From positions 82,616 to 146,615 of the forward strand of contig NZ_JAWHTD010000008.1 in NCBI RefSeq assembly GCF_032586235.1: a stretch of DNA of 64,000 nucleotides. Reading direction: 5' to 3'. The position numbers and the translations under genes were made by a program. This document shows, one piece after another, positions 1 through 9,144 of this stretch. Origin of the DNA: Aestuariicoccus sp032586235. GTDB taxonomy: Bacteria > Pseudomonadota > Alphaproteobacteria > Rhodobacterales > Rhodobacteraceae. Every line of letters begins with the position of its first letter. The first letter of the stretch is position 1. The notes under the pieces were generated by a model. That model had not been told where the DNA came from. It was given only the letters and a program-made list of their open reading frames with translations, and ran no database searches.

Positions 1-231
1 TCTGGGACGGGCCATGGCCTCTTGCCCTTCGCGCAGCACCTGCGTCATCGGGTGCCCCTCGGCCCCGTGCCGCGCCAGCAATTCGGCGATCAGCGTGGCG
101 GTGTCGGCATCCACCGGCACCGCCAGCGCCCAATCCAGAAAGATCGACCGGCATTCGGAATAGCTGATGCCGTCGATGGCGTAACTTTCGGCGATCAGGC
201 CCTTCGGGTCCGTCGCATCCCCTTTTCTCAT
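1..231 (-). CDS. Conserved small protein, 3' end cut off by the window edge
   Basis: Reading leftward from an ATG at 231, an open frame of 77 codons runs off the window without a stop, so the C-terminus is missing. The protein begins MRKGDATDPKGLIAESYAID and is acidic, with no signal peptide or membrane segment. Its ATG overlaps the glnE stop codon (ATGA, 228-231), which indicates translational coupling and one transcript with glnE. I do not recognise a family. A small protein coupled to glnE could bear on nitrogen control, but that rests on position only. Confidence 0.6.
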   Translation of the reverse strand, partial: MRKGDATDPKGLIAESYAIDGISYSECRSIFLDWALAVPVDADTATLIAELLARHGAEGHPMTQVLREGQEAMARPR

Positions 232-3008
232 CGCGTGTCATCCTCCGGCAGCGCCGCGTCGATGATGGCAGCCGCCCGCGCGGCCATCTGCTCTAGCCGC
301 GACGCCAGGGCGGGCATATCCGGCGCATCGGTCAGCCGCAGCAGAAAGGCGCAGCCGGCCTCGCCCAGATCCTCCGGATCGAGGGCGGTCTCGCGGATCA
401 GCCGCGCACCGATCTGCAGCGCCCAGCAGAGCCGGTATGTCGCCGCCAGGTGATCGGCCTCGGCCGCCGTCAGCCAGCCGCAGGTCGCCGCCGCCTGAAG
501 TCCGTCGGTCGCGTTGCGCGGCGACGCCCCGGACAAAAGCGCGCCCGCCTGCGCCACCAGTTCGATGTCCTGCATCCGCCCGCGCCCCAGCTTGGGATCC
601 CAGGGATCGCCGGCGCCTTTGGCCTCGGCGATGCGCGCGCGCATGACGGCCACTTCGCGCAGCACCGCGTCCCGGTCCCGCGCCTCACCCAGCAAGCTCC
701 GCCGGAAACTCTCCACATCCCGCGCCAGCGTCTCGGACCCCGCCACCGGCCGGGCGCGGGTCAGCGCCAGATGTTCCCATACCCAGGCCTCGGTCCGCTG
801 GTAGGTCTGGAAGGCCTTCCACGAGGTCGCCACCGGCCCCTGGTTGCCAGAGGGCCGCAGCCGCATGTCGACCTCGTAAAGCCGCCCCTCGGCCATCGGC
901 GCGGTCATCGCGGTGATCATCGCCTGCGTCAGCCGCGCGTAATAGGTGCGCGCGGGCAAGGGCCGCCGCCCGTCCGAGGCCTCGTCGTCCTCGGGGTCGT
1001 AGATCACGATCACATCCAGATCGGACCGCGCATGCAGCCGCGCAGCGCCCAGCGAGCCCATCCCCAGCACGATCGCACCGCGCCCGGGCAGGCGCCCGTG
1101 CTTTTCGGCGAATCGCGCCACGACCTCGGGCCAGAGGGCGGCCAGCGACGCCTGGGCCAGATCGGCATAGGCGCGGCCCGCCTCCTCGGTGTCCATCAGC
1201 CCGCGCAGCAGGTGCACACCGACACGGAAATGCCATTCCTTGCCCCAACGCCGCGCGGTGTCGAGCTTGCGCTCGTAATCGTCGTCGCGGGCCAGTTGTT
1301 CGCGCAGCATCGCCTCCAACACCGCCGCCCCCGGCCAGGGGCTAAAGAAATCGCCGCCGATCACCGCGTCGAAAACGCCCGAATTCCGCGCCAGATAGCG
1401 CCCCAGATCGGGCGAGACGCTGACGATCCCCACCAGCAGGTCGATAAGCTGCGGATTGGCCTCGAAAAGCGAGAAAAGCTGCACGCCCGCCGGCAGGCCT
1501 TCGAGAAAGCCGTCGAAGGCGACAAGCGCCTCTTCGGGGCGCGCAGCCTTTTCCAGCCGCCGCAGGATTTCAGGCTTGAGCCGGTTGAAGATGCCAACCG
1601 CCCGTTCCGAACGCAGCGCGGGATAGCTGGGCCAGCGCTTGGGAATCTCGCTTTGATCCAGCGCCTGCGGCGCGGCGGCGTCTTCGGTGCCGGGGGCGAA
1701 GAAGCCCTCGGTCAGCTCGTGCACCTCGGCCAGCCGCGCGCTCAGATCGGCGCGCAGGCTGGCGCTGTCGGTGCCCATGAGGCAGGCCAGCCGGTCAAAG
1801 CCGTCGTCCGATTGCGGCAGGTCATGGGTCTGGGCGTCGCGGACCATCTGGACCCGGTGTTCGACCTCGCGGTGGGCGCGGTAATGCGCGACCAGCGTCT
1901 CGGCCACCCCTTCGGGCACCCACCCTTTGGACGCCAGCACCCGCAGCCCCTCGACCGTGCCGCGCACCCGCAGATCCGGGTCGCGCCCGCCGGCGATGAT
2001 CTGGCGGGTCTGGGTGAAGAACTCGATCTCGCGGATGCCGCCGCGCCCCAGCTTCATGTTGTGGCCCGGCAGTGTGATCGGCCCGCCCAGCCCTTTGTGT
2101 TCGCGGATGCGCAGGCGCATGTCGTGGGCGTCCTGGATGGCCGCGAAATCGAGGTGTTTGCGCCAGACGAAGGGCCGCAGCGTTTCCAGAAACCGCCGCC
2201 CCGCCGCAAGATCGCCCGCCGCCGGGCGCGCCTTGATATAGGCCGCGCGTTCCCAGGTCCGCCCGAGGCTTTCGTAATACCGCTCGGCGGCCTCCATCGC
2301 CATGCAGACGGGCGTCACCGACGGATCGGGGCGCAGCCGCAGATCGGTGCGAAAGACATAGCCCTCGCCGGTCAGGTCGCTCAGCGTGGTGGCCATCTTG
2401 CGGGTCGCGCGCACGAAACTCGCGCGGGCCTCGTGGTAATCGCCGGGATCGAAGCGGGTCTCGTCGAAGAGGCAGATCAGGTCGATGTCGGAACTGTAGT
2501 TGAGCTCATGCGCGCCCATCTTGCCCATGGCCAGCGCCACCATGCCGCCGGCAGTGTCGATGTCGTCTTCGGTCTGGCCGGGCAGTTTCTTGCGCCGGAT
2601 CTCGACGCCGATGGCGGCGCGGAGCGCGCTGGTCGCGGCCAGATCGGCGAAATCGGTCAGACGGCCTGTCACCTCCTCCAGCGGCCAGACGCCGGCCAGA
2701 TCGGCCAGCGCGATCAGCAGCGCGACCCGCCGCTTGGCCTGCCGCAGCGTGACGCCGATGGTGTCGGGCGGGGCCGCGCGGATGTCGGCGCAGACAGCGT
2801 CGAAGGCGCGTTCGGGCGCGTCCATCGCCGCCTCGAGCCAGCCGCCCTCTTTTTCGATCAGCGTGCGAAGATAGGGCGAGCTGCCCGCCGTGCCCGCGAT
2901 CAGCTCGGCCACGGGGCCCTCGGCCCAGGGCACGAAGGCGCAGGCCTCTTCGGCGCGGTCGGGCTCATAGGGGCGCGGCAGGCGCGTGATACGGTCGCGA
3001 AAGCACAT
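228..3008 (-). CDS. glnE: Bifunctional glutamine synthetase adenylyltransferase/adenylyl-removing enzyme
   Basis: This enzyme attaches and removes AMP on glutamine synthetase, switching it off and on with nitrogen status under PII control in the cytoplasm. Two nucleotidyltransferase domains are visible. The N-terminal one has GKMGAHELNYSSDIDLICLF near residue 160 (the deadenylylating half in this family). The C-terminal one has GSLGAARLHARSDLDVIVIY near residue 650 (the adenylylating half). Both keep the G-S/A...D-x-D metal site. I chose the ATG at 3008 (926 residues, close to the 946 of E. coli) because the open frame upstream of it is Arg/Ala-rich, unlike the family, and crosses the divergent gene at 3088. 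The stop overlaps the start of the next minus-strand gene by ATGA. Confidence 0.95.
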   Translation of the reverse strand: MCFRDRITRLPRPYEPDRAEEACAFVPWAEGPVAELIAGTAGSSPYLRTLIEKEGGWLEAAMDAPERAFDAVCADIRAAPPDTIGVTLRQAKRRVALLIALADLAGVWPLEEVTGRLTDFADLAATSALRAAIGVEIRRKKLPGQTEDDIDTAGGMVALAMGKMGAHELNYSSDIDLICLFDETRFDPGDYHEARASFVRATRKMATTLSDLTGEGYVFRTDLRLRPDPSVTPVCMAMEAAERYYESLGRTWERAAYIKARPAAGDLAAGRRFLETLRPFVWRKHLDFAAIQDAHDMRLRIREHKGLGGPITLPGHNMKLGRGGIREIEFFTQTRQIIAGGRDPDLRVRGTVEGLRVLASKGWVPEGVAETLVAHYRAHREVEHRVQMVRDAQTHDLPQSDDGFDRLACLMGTDSASLRADLSARLAEVHELTEGFFAPGTEDAAAPQALDQSEIPKRWPSYPALRSERAVGIFNRLKPEILRRLEKAARPEEALVAFDGFLEGLPAGVQLFSLFEANPQLIDLLVGIVSVSPDLGRYLARNSGVFDAVIGGDFFSPWPGAAVLEAMLREQLARDDDYERKLDTARRWGKEWHFRVGVHLLRGLMDTEEAGRAYADLAQASLAALWPEVVARFAEKHGRLPGRGAIVLGMGSLGAARLHARSDLDVIVIYDPEDDEASDGRRPLPARTYYARLTQAMITAMTAPMAEGRLYEVDMRLRPSGNQGPVATSWKAFQTYQRTEAWVWEHLALTRARPVAGSETLARDVESFRRSLLGEARDRDAVLREVAVMRARIAEAKGAGDPWDPKLGRGRMQDIELVAQAGALLSGASPRNATDGLQAAATCGWLTAAEADHLAATYRLCWALQIGARLIRETALDPEDLGEAGCAFLLRLTDAPDMPALASRLEQMAARAAAIIDAALPEDDTR

Positions 3009-3087
3009 GGCGGCAGAAGGCCACGCGGCGCGGCAAAGCGCAATGGGCCACTTGCGGCAGCCCGCGCGCTGCGCCACGGTGCGCCGC

Positions 3088-3555
3088 ATGAGCAAGAGCC
3101 TGAAACGTGTGCGCGCGGCGCTGGAAGCCGCCGGGATCGCCCCGGACATCCGAGATGTGGGGCAGGCCCGCACGGCTGGCGAGGCCGCGGACAGCGTCGG
3201 CTGTCACCTCGACCAGATCGCGAAATCCATGATTTTCGGCACCGCCACGACCGGCGACGTGGTGCTGCTGCTGACGGCGGGCGGCAACCGGGTCGATCCG
3301 GCGCTGGCGGCGTCGGCGGTGGGCGAGCCGCTGGTGCGGGCGGATGCGGCGCAGGTGCGCGCGCAGACCGGCTTTGCCATCGGGGGCGTGTCGCCGGTCG
3401 GGCACCTGACCCCGGTGCGCGCCTGGATCGACCCCAGGCTGATGGCGTTCGACCTGCTCTGGGCGGCAGCAGGCACGCCGCGGCATGTCTTTCCCATCGC
3501 GCCGGAGGCTTTGGTCGCCCTGACAGACGCCGTTCCGGCCCGCTTCACGGCCTGA
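3088..3555 (+). CDS. YbaK/ProRS-associated aminoacyl-tRNA editing domain protein
   Basis: This is a 155-residue, single-domain member of the YbaK/EbsC superfamily, which hydrolyses mischarged aminoacyl-tRNAs in trans. The conserved lysine lies in DQIAKSMIF and the family loop in FAIGGVSPVGH; the length is typical. The start MSKSLKRVRAALEAAG at 3088 fits the usual N-terminus and leaves a 79-bp divergent promoter region shared with glnE. Subgroup, and hence the tRNA edited (Cys-tRNAPro for YbaK, others for ProXp), cannot be settled by eye. Confidence 0.85.
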   Translation: MSKSLKRVRAALEAAGIAPDIRDVGQARTAGEAADSVGCHLDQIAKSMIFGTATTGDVVLLLTAGGNRVDPALAASAVGEPLVRADAAQVRAQTGFAIGGVSPVGHLTPVRAWIDPRLMAFDLLWAAAGTPRHVFPIAPEALVALTDAVPARFTA

Positions 3556-3610
3556 TAACCCCTGAAAATTCATAGGATTTTAACTATGAAAACAAACCCA
3601 TAGCAAGAAA

Positions 3611-3688
3611 ATGTAAAAAACGTTCACATTGACCCTTGAAGGCTCCGGCTCTGATCCCGATCTAGTGTGATGTGAAAAGCATTCACAT
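3611..3688. promoter_or_regulatory. Twin 19-bp pseudo-palindromic operators upstream of the DUF2852 gene
   Basis: Two copies of the pattern ATGTRAA-N5-TTCACAT occur at 3611-3629 (ATGTAAA/TTCACAT) and 3670-3688 (ATGTGAA/TTCACAT, perfect 7-bp arms). Their centres are 59 bp apart. They sit in an AT-rich 170-bp gap, 38 bp before the DUF2852 start. The spacing and identity suggest two sites for one dimeric regulator. A TTGACC hexamer (3629-3634) overlaps the end of the first copy and could be a -35 element. The regulator is not identified. Confidence 0.5.
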
Positions 3689-3725
3689 TAACACCGAGAC
3701 ACACGACAGAGAAACGGAGACCAAA

Positions 3726-4151
3726 ATGACCACCGTCGCACAAAACGCCCCGCTGCCTGCCCATTCCGGCTGGCTGACGCGTGCCGAGGCCTGGCTGGAT
3801 CACAAGGGCAAGGGTGCCTGGATCGCGGCCATGGTGCTTGGTTTCATCTTCTTCTGGCCCGTCGGTCTTGCCCTTCTGGCCTACCTGATCTGGAGCAAAC
3901 GCATGTTTTCGAAATCCTGCCGCGGCTCGAACCGCACCCGCCACGCCTTTACGGCGATGAAATCCAGTGGCAACAGCGCCTTTGACGCCTACAAGGCCGA
4001 AACGCTGCGCCGGCTGGAGGAAGAACAGGAAAGCTTTGAGGCGTTCCTCGAGCGCCTCCGCGAAGCCAAGGACAAGGCCGAGTTCGACCAGTTCATGGAC
4101 GACCGCGCCCGCAAGGCCCGGGAAGCCACGCGCGAAGACGAAGACGCCTGA
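3726..4151 (+). CDS. DUF2852 family membrane protein
   Basis: The protein has 141 residues. A hydrophobic segment at about residues 29-52 (GAWIAAMVLGFIFFWPVGLA and on) forms one hairpin or one to two membrane passes. A strongly charged C-terminal half rich in Glu/Arg/Lys follows and probably forms a coiled coil (EEEQESFEAFLERLREAKDK). This is the DUF2852 architecture seen across alphaproteobacteria; function unknown. The ATG at 3726 has GGAG ten bases upstream. The promoter carries two copies of a palindromic site, so the gene is probably under tight specific control. A GC-rich hairpin separates it from the RDD gene. Confidence 0.8.
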   Translation: MTTVAQNAPLPAHSGWLTRAEAWLDHKGKGAWIAAMVLGFIFFWPVGLALLAYLIWSKRMFSKSCRGSNRTRHAFTAMKSSGNSAFDAYKAETLRRLEEEQESFEAFLERLREAKDKAEFDQFMDDRARKAREATREDEDA

Positions 4152-4165
4152 TTTGACACCTACGA

Positions 4166-4190
4166 CCGGGGCCCGCAAAACGGGCCCCGG
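4166..4190 (+). terminator. GC-rich intercistronic hairpin
   Basis: A perfect 10-bp stem (CCGGGGCCCG at 4166-4175 pairing with 4181-4190) encloses the loop CAAAA. It lies between the DUF2852 stop and the RDD start. No U-run follows, so it may stabilise RNA or cause partial termination rather than act as a classical terminator. Confidence 0.5.
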
Positions 4191-4211
4191 CCCTTGCCCG
4201 AGAGAGAAGAC

Positions 4212-4664
4212 ATGAACCGTTACGCCACCCCGACAGATCACCTGCCCGATCCGGTGACGCAGGCGGAGTTTTACGCCGACGTCACGCTGAAACGCGCGCT
4301 GGCCTGGGTGATCGACTCGATTCTGATCCTGGCGCTGGTGGTGCCGGTCGTCGTCATGACCGCCTTCATCGGCCTTTTCTTCCTGCCGTTCCTGTTCCTG
4401 GTGGTGGGCTTCGTCTATCGCGCGGCCACCATCGCGGGCGGATCGGCCACCTGGGGCATGCGCCTGATGGCGATCGAGCTGCGCGATGCCTACGGGCGGC
4501 GGCTGGACGGCGGCACGGCGCTTTTGCACACGCTTGGATACACCGTGTCGATGTCGATCCCGCTGATCCAGTTCGTGTCGATCGTGACGATCGTCACCTC
4601 CGAGCGCGGTCAAAGCCTGACGGACATGGGGTTGGGCACCGCGATGATCAACCGCCGCGCCTGA
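4212..4664 (+). CDS. RDD family integral membrane protein
   Basis: The protein has 150 residues and the RDD fold. The family Arg/Asp lie in LKRALAWVIDSILILALVV near residue 28. Two to three membrane segments follow, then the G-S-A-T-W-G-M-R motif and a C-terminal GQSLTDMGLGT. RDD proteins are small inner-membrane proteins, some proposed as ion or solute exchangers; the substrate here is unknown. The ATG at 4212 follows a purine-rich AGAGAGAAG ribosome site. It is probably cotranscribed with the DUF2852 gene through the hairpin at 4166. Confidence 0.85.
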   Translation: MNRYATPTDHLPDPVTQAEFYADVTLKRALAWVIDSILILALVVPVVVMTAFIGLFFLPFLFLVVGFVYRAATIAGGSATWGMRLMAIELRDAYGRRLDGGTALLHTLGYTVSMSIPLIQFVSIVTIVTSERGQSLTDMGLGTAMINRRA

Positions 4665-4768
4665 GCGGCGGGTCGCCGCCTCCCCGAAAACCGCGATGGC
4701 GGAAGGGGTTGGCGGCGACGAAATTCGTTGCTAGGCTTTGATCCGACCAGCTGACCCTCGGGATCCAA

Positions 4769-5578
4769 ATGCGCCATTCGCTGCCTCTTGCGCCGCAATT
4801 CTATGTGACGGCCCCGCAGCCCTGTCCGTATCTTCCGGACCGGATGGAGCGAAAGCTGTTCACCGCGCTTCAGGGCGAAAACGCCGACCGGCTGAACGAT
4901 GCCCTATCCAAGCAGGGCTTTCGCCGGTCGCAGAACGTGCTTTACCGTCCGTCCTGTTCGGATTGCGCGGCGTGTCTTTCGGCGCGGATCGACGTGCAGC
5001 GGTTCAAGCCGTCCAAGGGCCAGCGCCGCACCATCCGCCGCAACGCCCATCTGGCGCGCCGCGCCTCGAGCCCCTGGGCGACCGAGGCGCAATACGACCT
5101 CTTCCGCCGTTACCTAGACCTTCGCCATGCCGATGGCGGCATGGCCGATATGGACGTCTTCGAATTCGCCGCGATGATCGAGGAAACGCCGATCCGGTCG
5201 CGTGTGGTGGAATACACCGACACCAACAAGCATCTGGCGGCCGTGTGCCTGACCGATGTGCTCGATGACGGGCTGTCGATGGTCTATTCCTTCTACGACC
5301 CCGATCTGCAGCGGCAATCGCTGGGCACCTGGATGATCCTCGACCATGTCGAGATCGCGCGCGAGGCTGGTCTGCCCTATGTCTACCTGGGCTATTGGGT
5401 GCCCGGCAGCGACAAGATGGGCTACAAGGCGCAGTTCGACGCGCTCGAGATTTACAGCCGTGGCGCGTGGCAGCGGCTGGACGACCCCAAGGCCCACAGT
5501 GCCGACACCCATCCGCTGTCCAACGATCCCATCGCCGAACAGGTCGCCAATATCGCCCTGCCGGACCGGCTGGGCTGA
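4769..5578 (+). CDS. bpt: Aspartate/glutamate leucyltransferase (leucyl/arginyl-tRNA--protein transferase)
   Basis: This enzyme transfers leucine from Leu-tRNA to N-terminal Asp or Glu of proteins and so marks them for ClpAPS degradation (bacterial N-end rule). It has 269 residues. The N-terminal domain carries CPYLPDRMERKLF and the cysteine cluster CSDCAACLSARI (about residues 62-68). The ATE-type C-terminal domain carries GYWVPGSDKMGYKAQF. Bacterial Bpt and eukaryotic-type Ate share this fold; this protein resembles the Bpt branch. It converges with the TRAP operon, and the two share a bidirectional terminator. Confidence 0.92.
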   Translation: MRHSLPLAPQFYVTAPQPCPYLPDRMERKLFTALQGENADRLNDALSKQGFRRSQNVLYRPSCSDCAACLSARIDVQRFKPSKGQRRTIRRNAHLARRASSPWATEAQYDLFRRYLDLRHADGGMADMDVFEFAAMIEETPIRSRVVEYTDTNKHLAAVCLTDVLDDGLSMVYSFYDPDLQRQSLGTWMILDHVEIAREAGLPYVYLGYWVPGSDKMGYKAQFDALEIYSRGAWQRLDDPKAHSADTHPLSNDPIAEQVANIALPDRLG

Positions 5579-5655
5579 GCGCCACGCGGGCCGACCGCGC
5601 TGCACCACATTCTCGACCATGAGCCGGCCCGGACGGGTAGCGCTCTACAGACATG

Positions 5656-5684
5656 AAAAAGGCCGCCTCGAAGGGCGGCCTTTT
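5656..5684. terminator. Bidirectional rho-independent terminator
   Basis: A 7-bp stem GGCCGCC/GGCGGCC (5661-5667 with 5674-5680) is flanked by AAAAA on the left and TTTT on the right. It therefore works as an intrinsic terminator for bpt (plus strand) and for the TRAP operon (minus strand). Confidence 0.85.
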
Positions 5685-5704
5685 CTGGTTTCGGGGTGGC
5701 CCCG

Positions 5705-8056
5705 TCAGTTCATCAGATCGGGCAGGATCGTGACGATGCCCGGGAAGAACCACAGGATCGAAAGCCCCACCACCTGGATCAGCACAAAAGGCACCACGCC
5801 GCGGTAGATATGGCCGGTGGTGACCTCTTTCGGCGCGACCCCGCGCAGATAGAACAGCGCAAAGCCGAAGGGCGGCGTCAGGAACGAGGTCTGCAGGTTC
5901 ACCGCGATCATGATCGTCACCCATTTGGGATCGAACGATCCGCCATAGATCACCGGCCCCACGATGGGCACGACGATGTAGATGATCTCGAGGAAGTCCA
6001 GAACGAAGCCGAGGATGAAGAGCACCAGCATCACGATCAGGAAGACCTTGAACTCGTTATCGAAGCTCTTGAGGAAGTCCTGGATGTAATGCTCGCCCCC
6101 GAAAGAGATCACCACAAGGTTCAACAGCTGGCTGGCGATCAGGATGGTAAAGACCATGCTGGTCACCTTGGCGGTCTCGCGCACCGCCGGGGTCAGAACC
6201 CCCGACTTGAACAGGATCCAGCAGCTGAACAGCAACCCGAAGAGCGCATAGAGATAGGCGGCATAGGCAAAGAAGAACGCCACCCAGGATTCGAACCCGA
6301 CCTCGTCGGTGTTGATGCGCAGATCGAAGTTGATGCCCACGAGGATCATCACGATCACCGCAAGGGTCGACCAGATGATCACCTTGGGGCTGCGGTCCTG
6401 CTCTTTCAGCTTGCGGTAGGCCGCCAGCATGATCGCACCGGCCGCACCCAGCGCCGCGGCGGGCGTGGGGTTGGTGATGCCGCCCAGGATCGAGCCCAGC
6501 ACCGCCACGATCAGAACCAGCGGCGGGAAGACCACGCGGATCAGTTCGTTCTGCGACAGGCGTTTGACCGCGTGCATACAGCCCCAGAGCGCGATCAGCC
6601 ACGGGATCACCATCAGCACGACTGTGGTGCCGGGCGTGGTCAGCGGGCCAAGGGCTATGATGTCGACCAGAAGACCAAGCACCAGCCCCCCGGCCCCGAC
6701 CAGCAGCGGCATAGGGTCGGCGGACGGCGACACGCCACGCGCCACCGCCAGGATCAGCCCCAGCATCACCGTCAGGATCGCGATACCGGTCCCGATGGGG
6801 GCGGCACTGGCCACCAGATCGGCGCGGGCGGCCTCGATCTCTTCGGGCGTCAGGCGGGTGCTTTCGGTCGCGCCGCCCGACGAGTCGATCACGGCCTGCT
6901 GGGCGATGGCGGTGTCCCAGGCCTCTTGCCCGTGAAGCTCGATCATCGACGCCTGGCAATCCTCGGACACGTTGGTGCGCAGGCTGGCCGCCTCGCCGAT
7001 GTCCGAAAAGCTGGACACGGTGGTCGACTGGTTGCCCACGACGCCCACGTTGGCCAGCAGCATGACGCCCGCGATCAGGCCGATCGGCACGCCGAGGAAC
7101 CAGGTAAAGGCCTCACCTCGTGTGACCGGCTCGTTGTTGGACGCACCCAGTTCAACGGCAGGCGCCTTGGACGGGTTGAGCATGGCAAAGCCAAAGGCAT
7201 AGGCGGCATAGAGCCCCGCCAGCATGATCCCCGGCAGCAGCGCCGCCTGGAAGAGCGTGCCGACAGACACCACCGCGGGTTCGCCCAGATAGGTCAGCGC
7301 GTCGGTGCAGCCGGCCTCGATGGCGCGGTTCTCCTGCGCGGCCGAGTAGAGGTCGCCAGCCAGCGTTCCCAGCAGAACGATCACGATCGATGGCGGGATA
7401 ATCTGCCCCAGCGTCCCCGACGCGGCGATCACACCCGTGGCCAGCTCTGGCGAATAGTTGTTCCGCAGCATCGTCGGCAACGCCAGCAGGCCCATGGTGA
7501 CCACGGTCGCGCCGACGATCCCGGTCGAGGCGGCGAGGAACGCGCCCACAACGACGATGGACACGGCCAGACCGCCCGGCAACGGGCCAAAAACCCGCGC
7601 CATGGTGGTCAGCAGATCGTTCGCGATCTTCGAGCGCTCCAGCACGATGCCCATCAGCACGAACATCAGCACCGCCAGCAGGGTCTCGATGCTCTGCCCG
7701 GCGATGACCCGCTCGTTGATGCGGTTGACGATGAAGCTGACATTGCGGTCGAGCGCGTATTCCCAGCCCTGCGGGAACACCGGTTCGGCCATGCGCGGCA
7801 GGTCGGGGTAACGGAAGATCGAGATCAGATCCGGTTTCACCCCGCTCGACACCAGCGCCGAATAGGCGTCAGACCCGGTGTCGATGGCCTGGTGGATCAG
7901 CAGGCCCGCACTGTCGAGCGCGGCGATGATCCCGAAGGATATGACCCCCGCACCGCCGATGGCGAAGGCCACCGGAAAGCCCGACAGGATCGCGGAAAAG
8001 AGCGTGAGAAAGACGATGATCAGGCCAATCTCGACGCCATCAAGTCCGAACAGCAT
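5705..8056 (-). CDS. TRAP transporter large permease (DctM type) with a large central insertion
   Basis: This is the transport channel of a tripartite ATP-independent periplasmic transporter, driven by an ion gradient. It has 783 residues against roughly 430 for ordinary DctM. The N-terminal half has the usual GFPVAFAIGGAG start and the ASTGIVGATVVTMGLLALP and GTLGQIIPPSI motifs. The C-terminal end has NLQTSFLTPPFGFALFYLRG. Between them, from about residue 310 to 620, lie extra hydrophobic segments and a soluble acidic stretch near residues 355-420. Many hydrophobic helices are visible. Its start is 11 bp after the small-permease stop, so it is the last gene of the binding protein-small permease-large permease operon. 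It ends at the bidirectional terminator. The substrate is unknown. Confidence 0.9.
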   Translation of the reverse strand: MLFGLDGVEIGLIIVFLTLFSAILSGFPVAFAIGGAGVISFGIIAALDSAGLLIHQAIDTGSDAYSALVSSGVKPDLISIFRYPDLPRMAEPVFPQGWEYALDRNVSFIVNRINERVIAGQSIETLLAVLMFVLMGIVLERSKIANDLLTTMARVFGPLPGGLAVSIVVVGAFLAASTGIVGATVVTMGLLALPTMLRNNYSPELATGVIAASGTLGQIIPPSIVIVLLGTLAGDLYSAAQENRAIEAGCTDALTYLGEPAVVSVGTLFQAALLPGIMLAGLYAAYAFGFAMLNPSKAPAVELGASNNEPVTRGEAFTWFLGVPIGLIAGVMLLANVGVVGNQSTTVSSFSDIGEAASLRTNVSEDCQASMIELHGQEAWDTAIAQQAVIDSSGGATESTRLTPEEIEAARADLVASAAPIGTGIAILTVMLGLILAVARGVSPSADPMPLLVGAGGLVLGLLVDIIALGPLTTPGTTVVLMVIPWLIALWGCMHAVKRLSQNELIRVVFPPLVLIVAVLGSILGGITNPTPAAALGAAGAIMLAAYRKLKEQDRSPKVIIWSTLAVIVMILVGINFDLRINTDEVGFESWVAFFFAYAAYLYALFGLLFSCWILFKSGVLTPAVRETAKVTSMVFTILIASQLLNLVVISFGGEHYIQDFLKSFDNEFKVFLIVMLVLFILGFVLDFLEIIYIVVPIVGPVIYGGSFDPKWVTIMIAVNLQTSFLTPPFGFALFYLRGVAPKEVTTGHIYRGVVPFVLIQVVGLSILWFFPGIVTILPDLMN

Positions 8057-8067
8057 AGCGTTGCCCC

Positions 8068-8997
<930 letters not shown>

Positions 8998-9038
8998 GAT
9001 GTCCCCCACGTTTTCCGTGCACCCGAAACCGGATCGCG

Positions 9039-9085
9039 CCGATTTCTTTGAAAGAAATCGGACCGAAATCTTTCAAAGATTTCGG
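9039..9085. repeat. Two tandem 23-bp palindromes in the TRAP operon
   Basis: CCGATTTCTTT-G-AAAGAAATCGG (9039-9061) is followed one base later by CCGAAATCTTT-C-AAAGATTTCGG (9063-9085). Each has perfect 11-bp arms and a 1-base centre. They lie between the binding-protein terminator and the small-permease start. They share a CCG...CGG-ended, AT-cored design with the palindromes between ilvB and ilvN. Confidence 0.8.
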
Positions 9086-9096
9086 CACCGACGTCA

Positions 9097-9126
9097 AAAG
9101 AGGCCCTCTGCCGGGCAGAGGGCCTC
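9097..9126 (-). terminator. Internal terminator after the TRAP binding-protein gene
   Basis: On the minus strand, a perfect 13-bp stem (GAGGCCCTCTGCC pairing with GGCAGAGGGCCTC, one-base loop; plus-strand 9100-9126) is followed by TTTT. It lies 18 bp after the binding-protein stop and before the permease genes. It probably lets the soluble binding protein be made in excess over the membrane subunits. Confidence 0.7.
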
Positions 9127-9144
9127 CGGTTCTCAAGGCTTGGT

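Noticed and set aside
450..3575. 1041-codon open frame on the plus strand across glnE
   Set aside because: It is antisense to a full-length GlnE with intact motifs; long antisense frames are expected in high-GC, GC3-biased genes.
3611..3688. PpsR/CrtJ sites (TGT-N12-ACA)
   Set aside because: The spacing between TGT and ACA is 11, not 12, and the arms are longer than that consensus.
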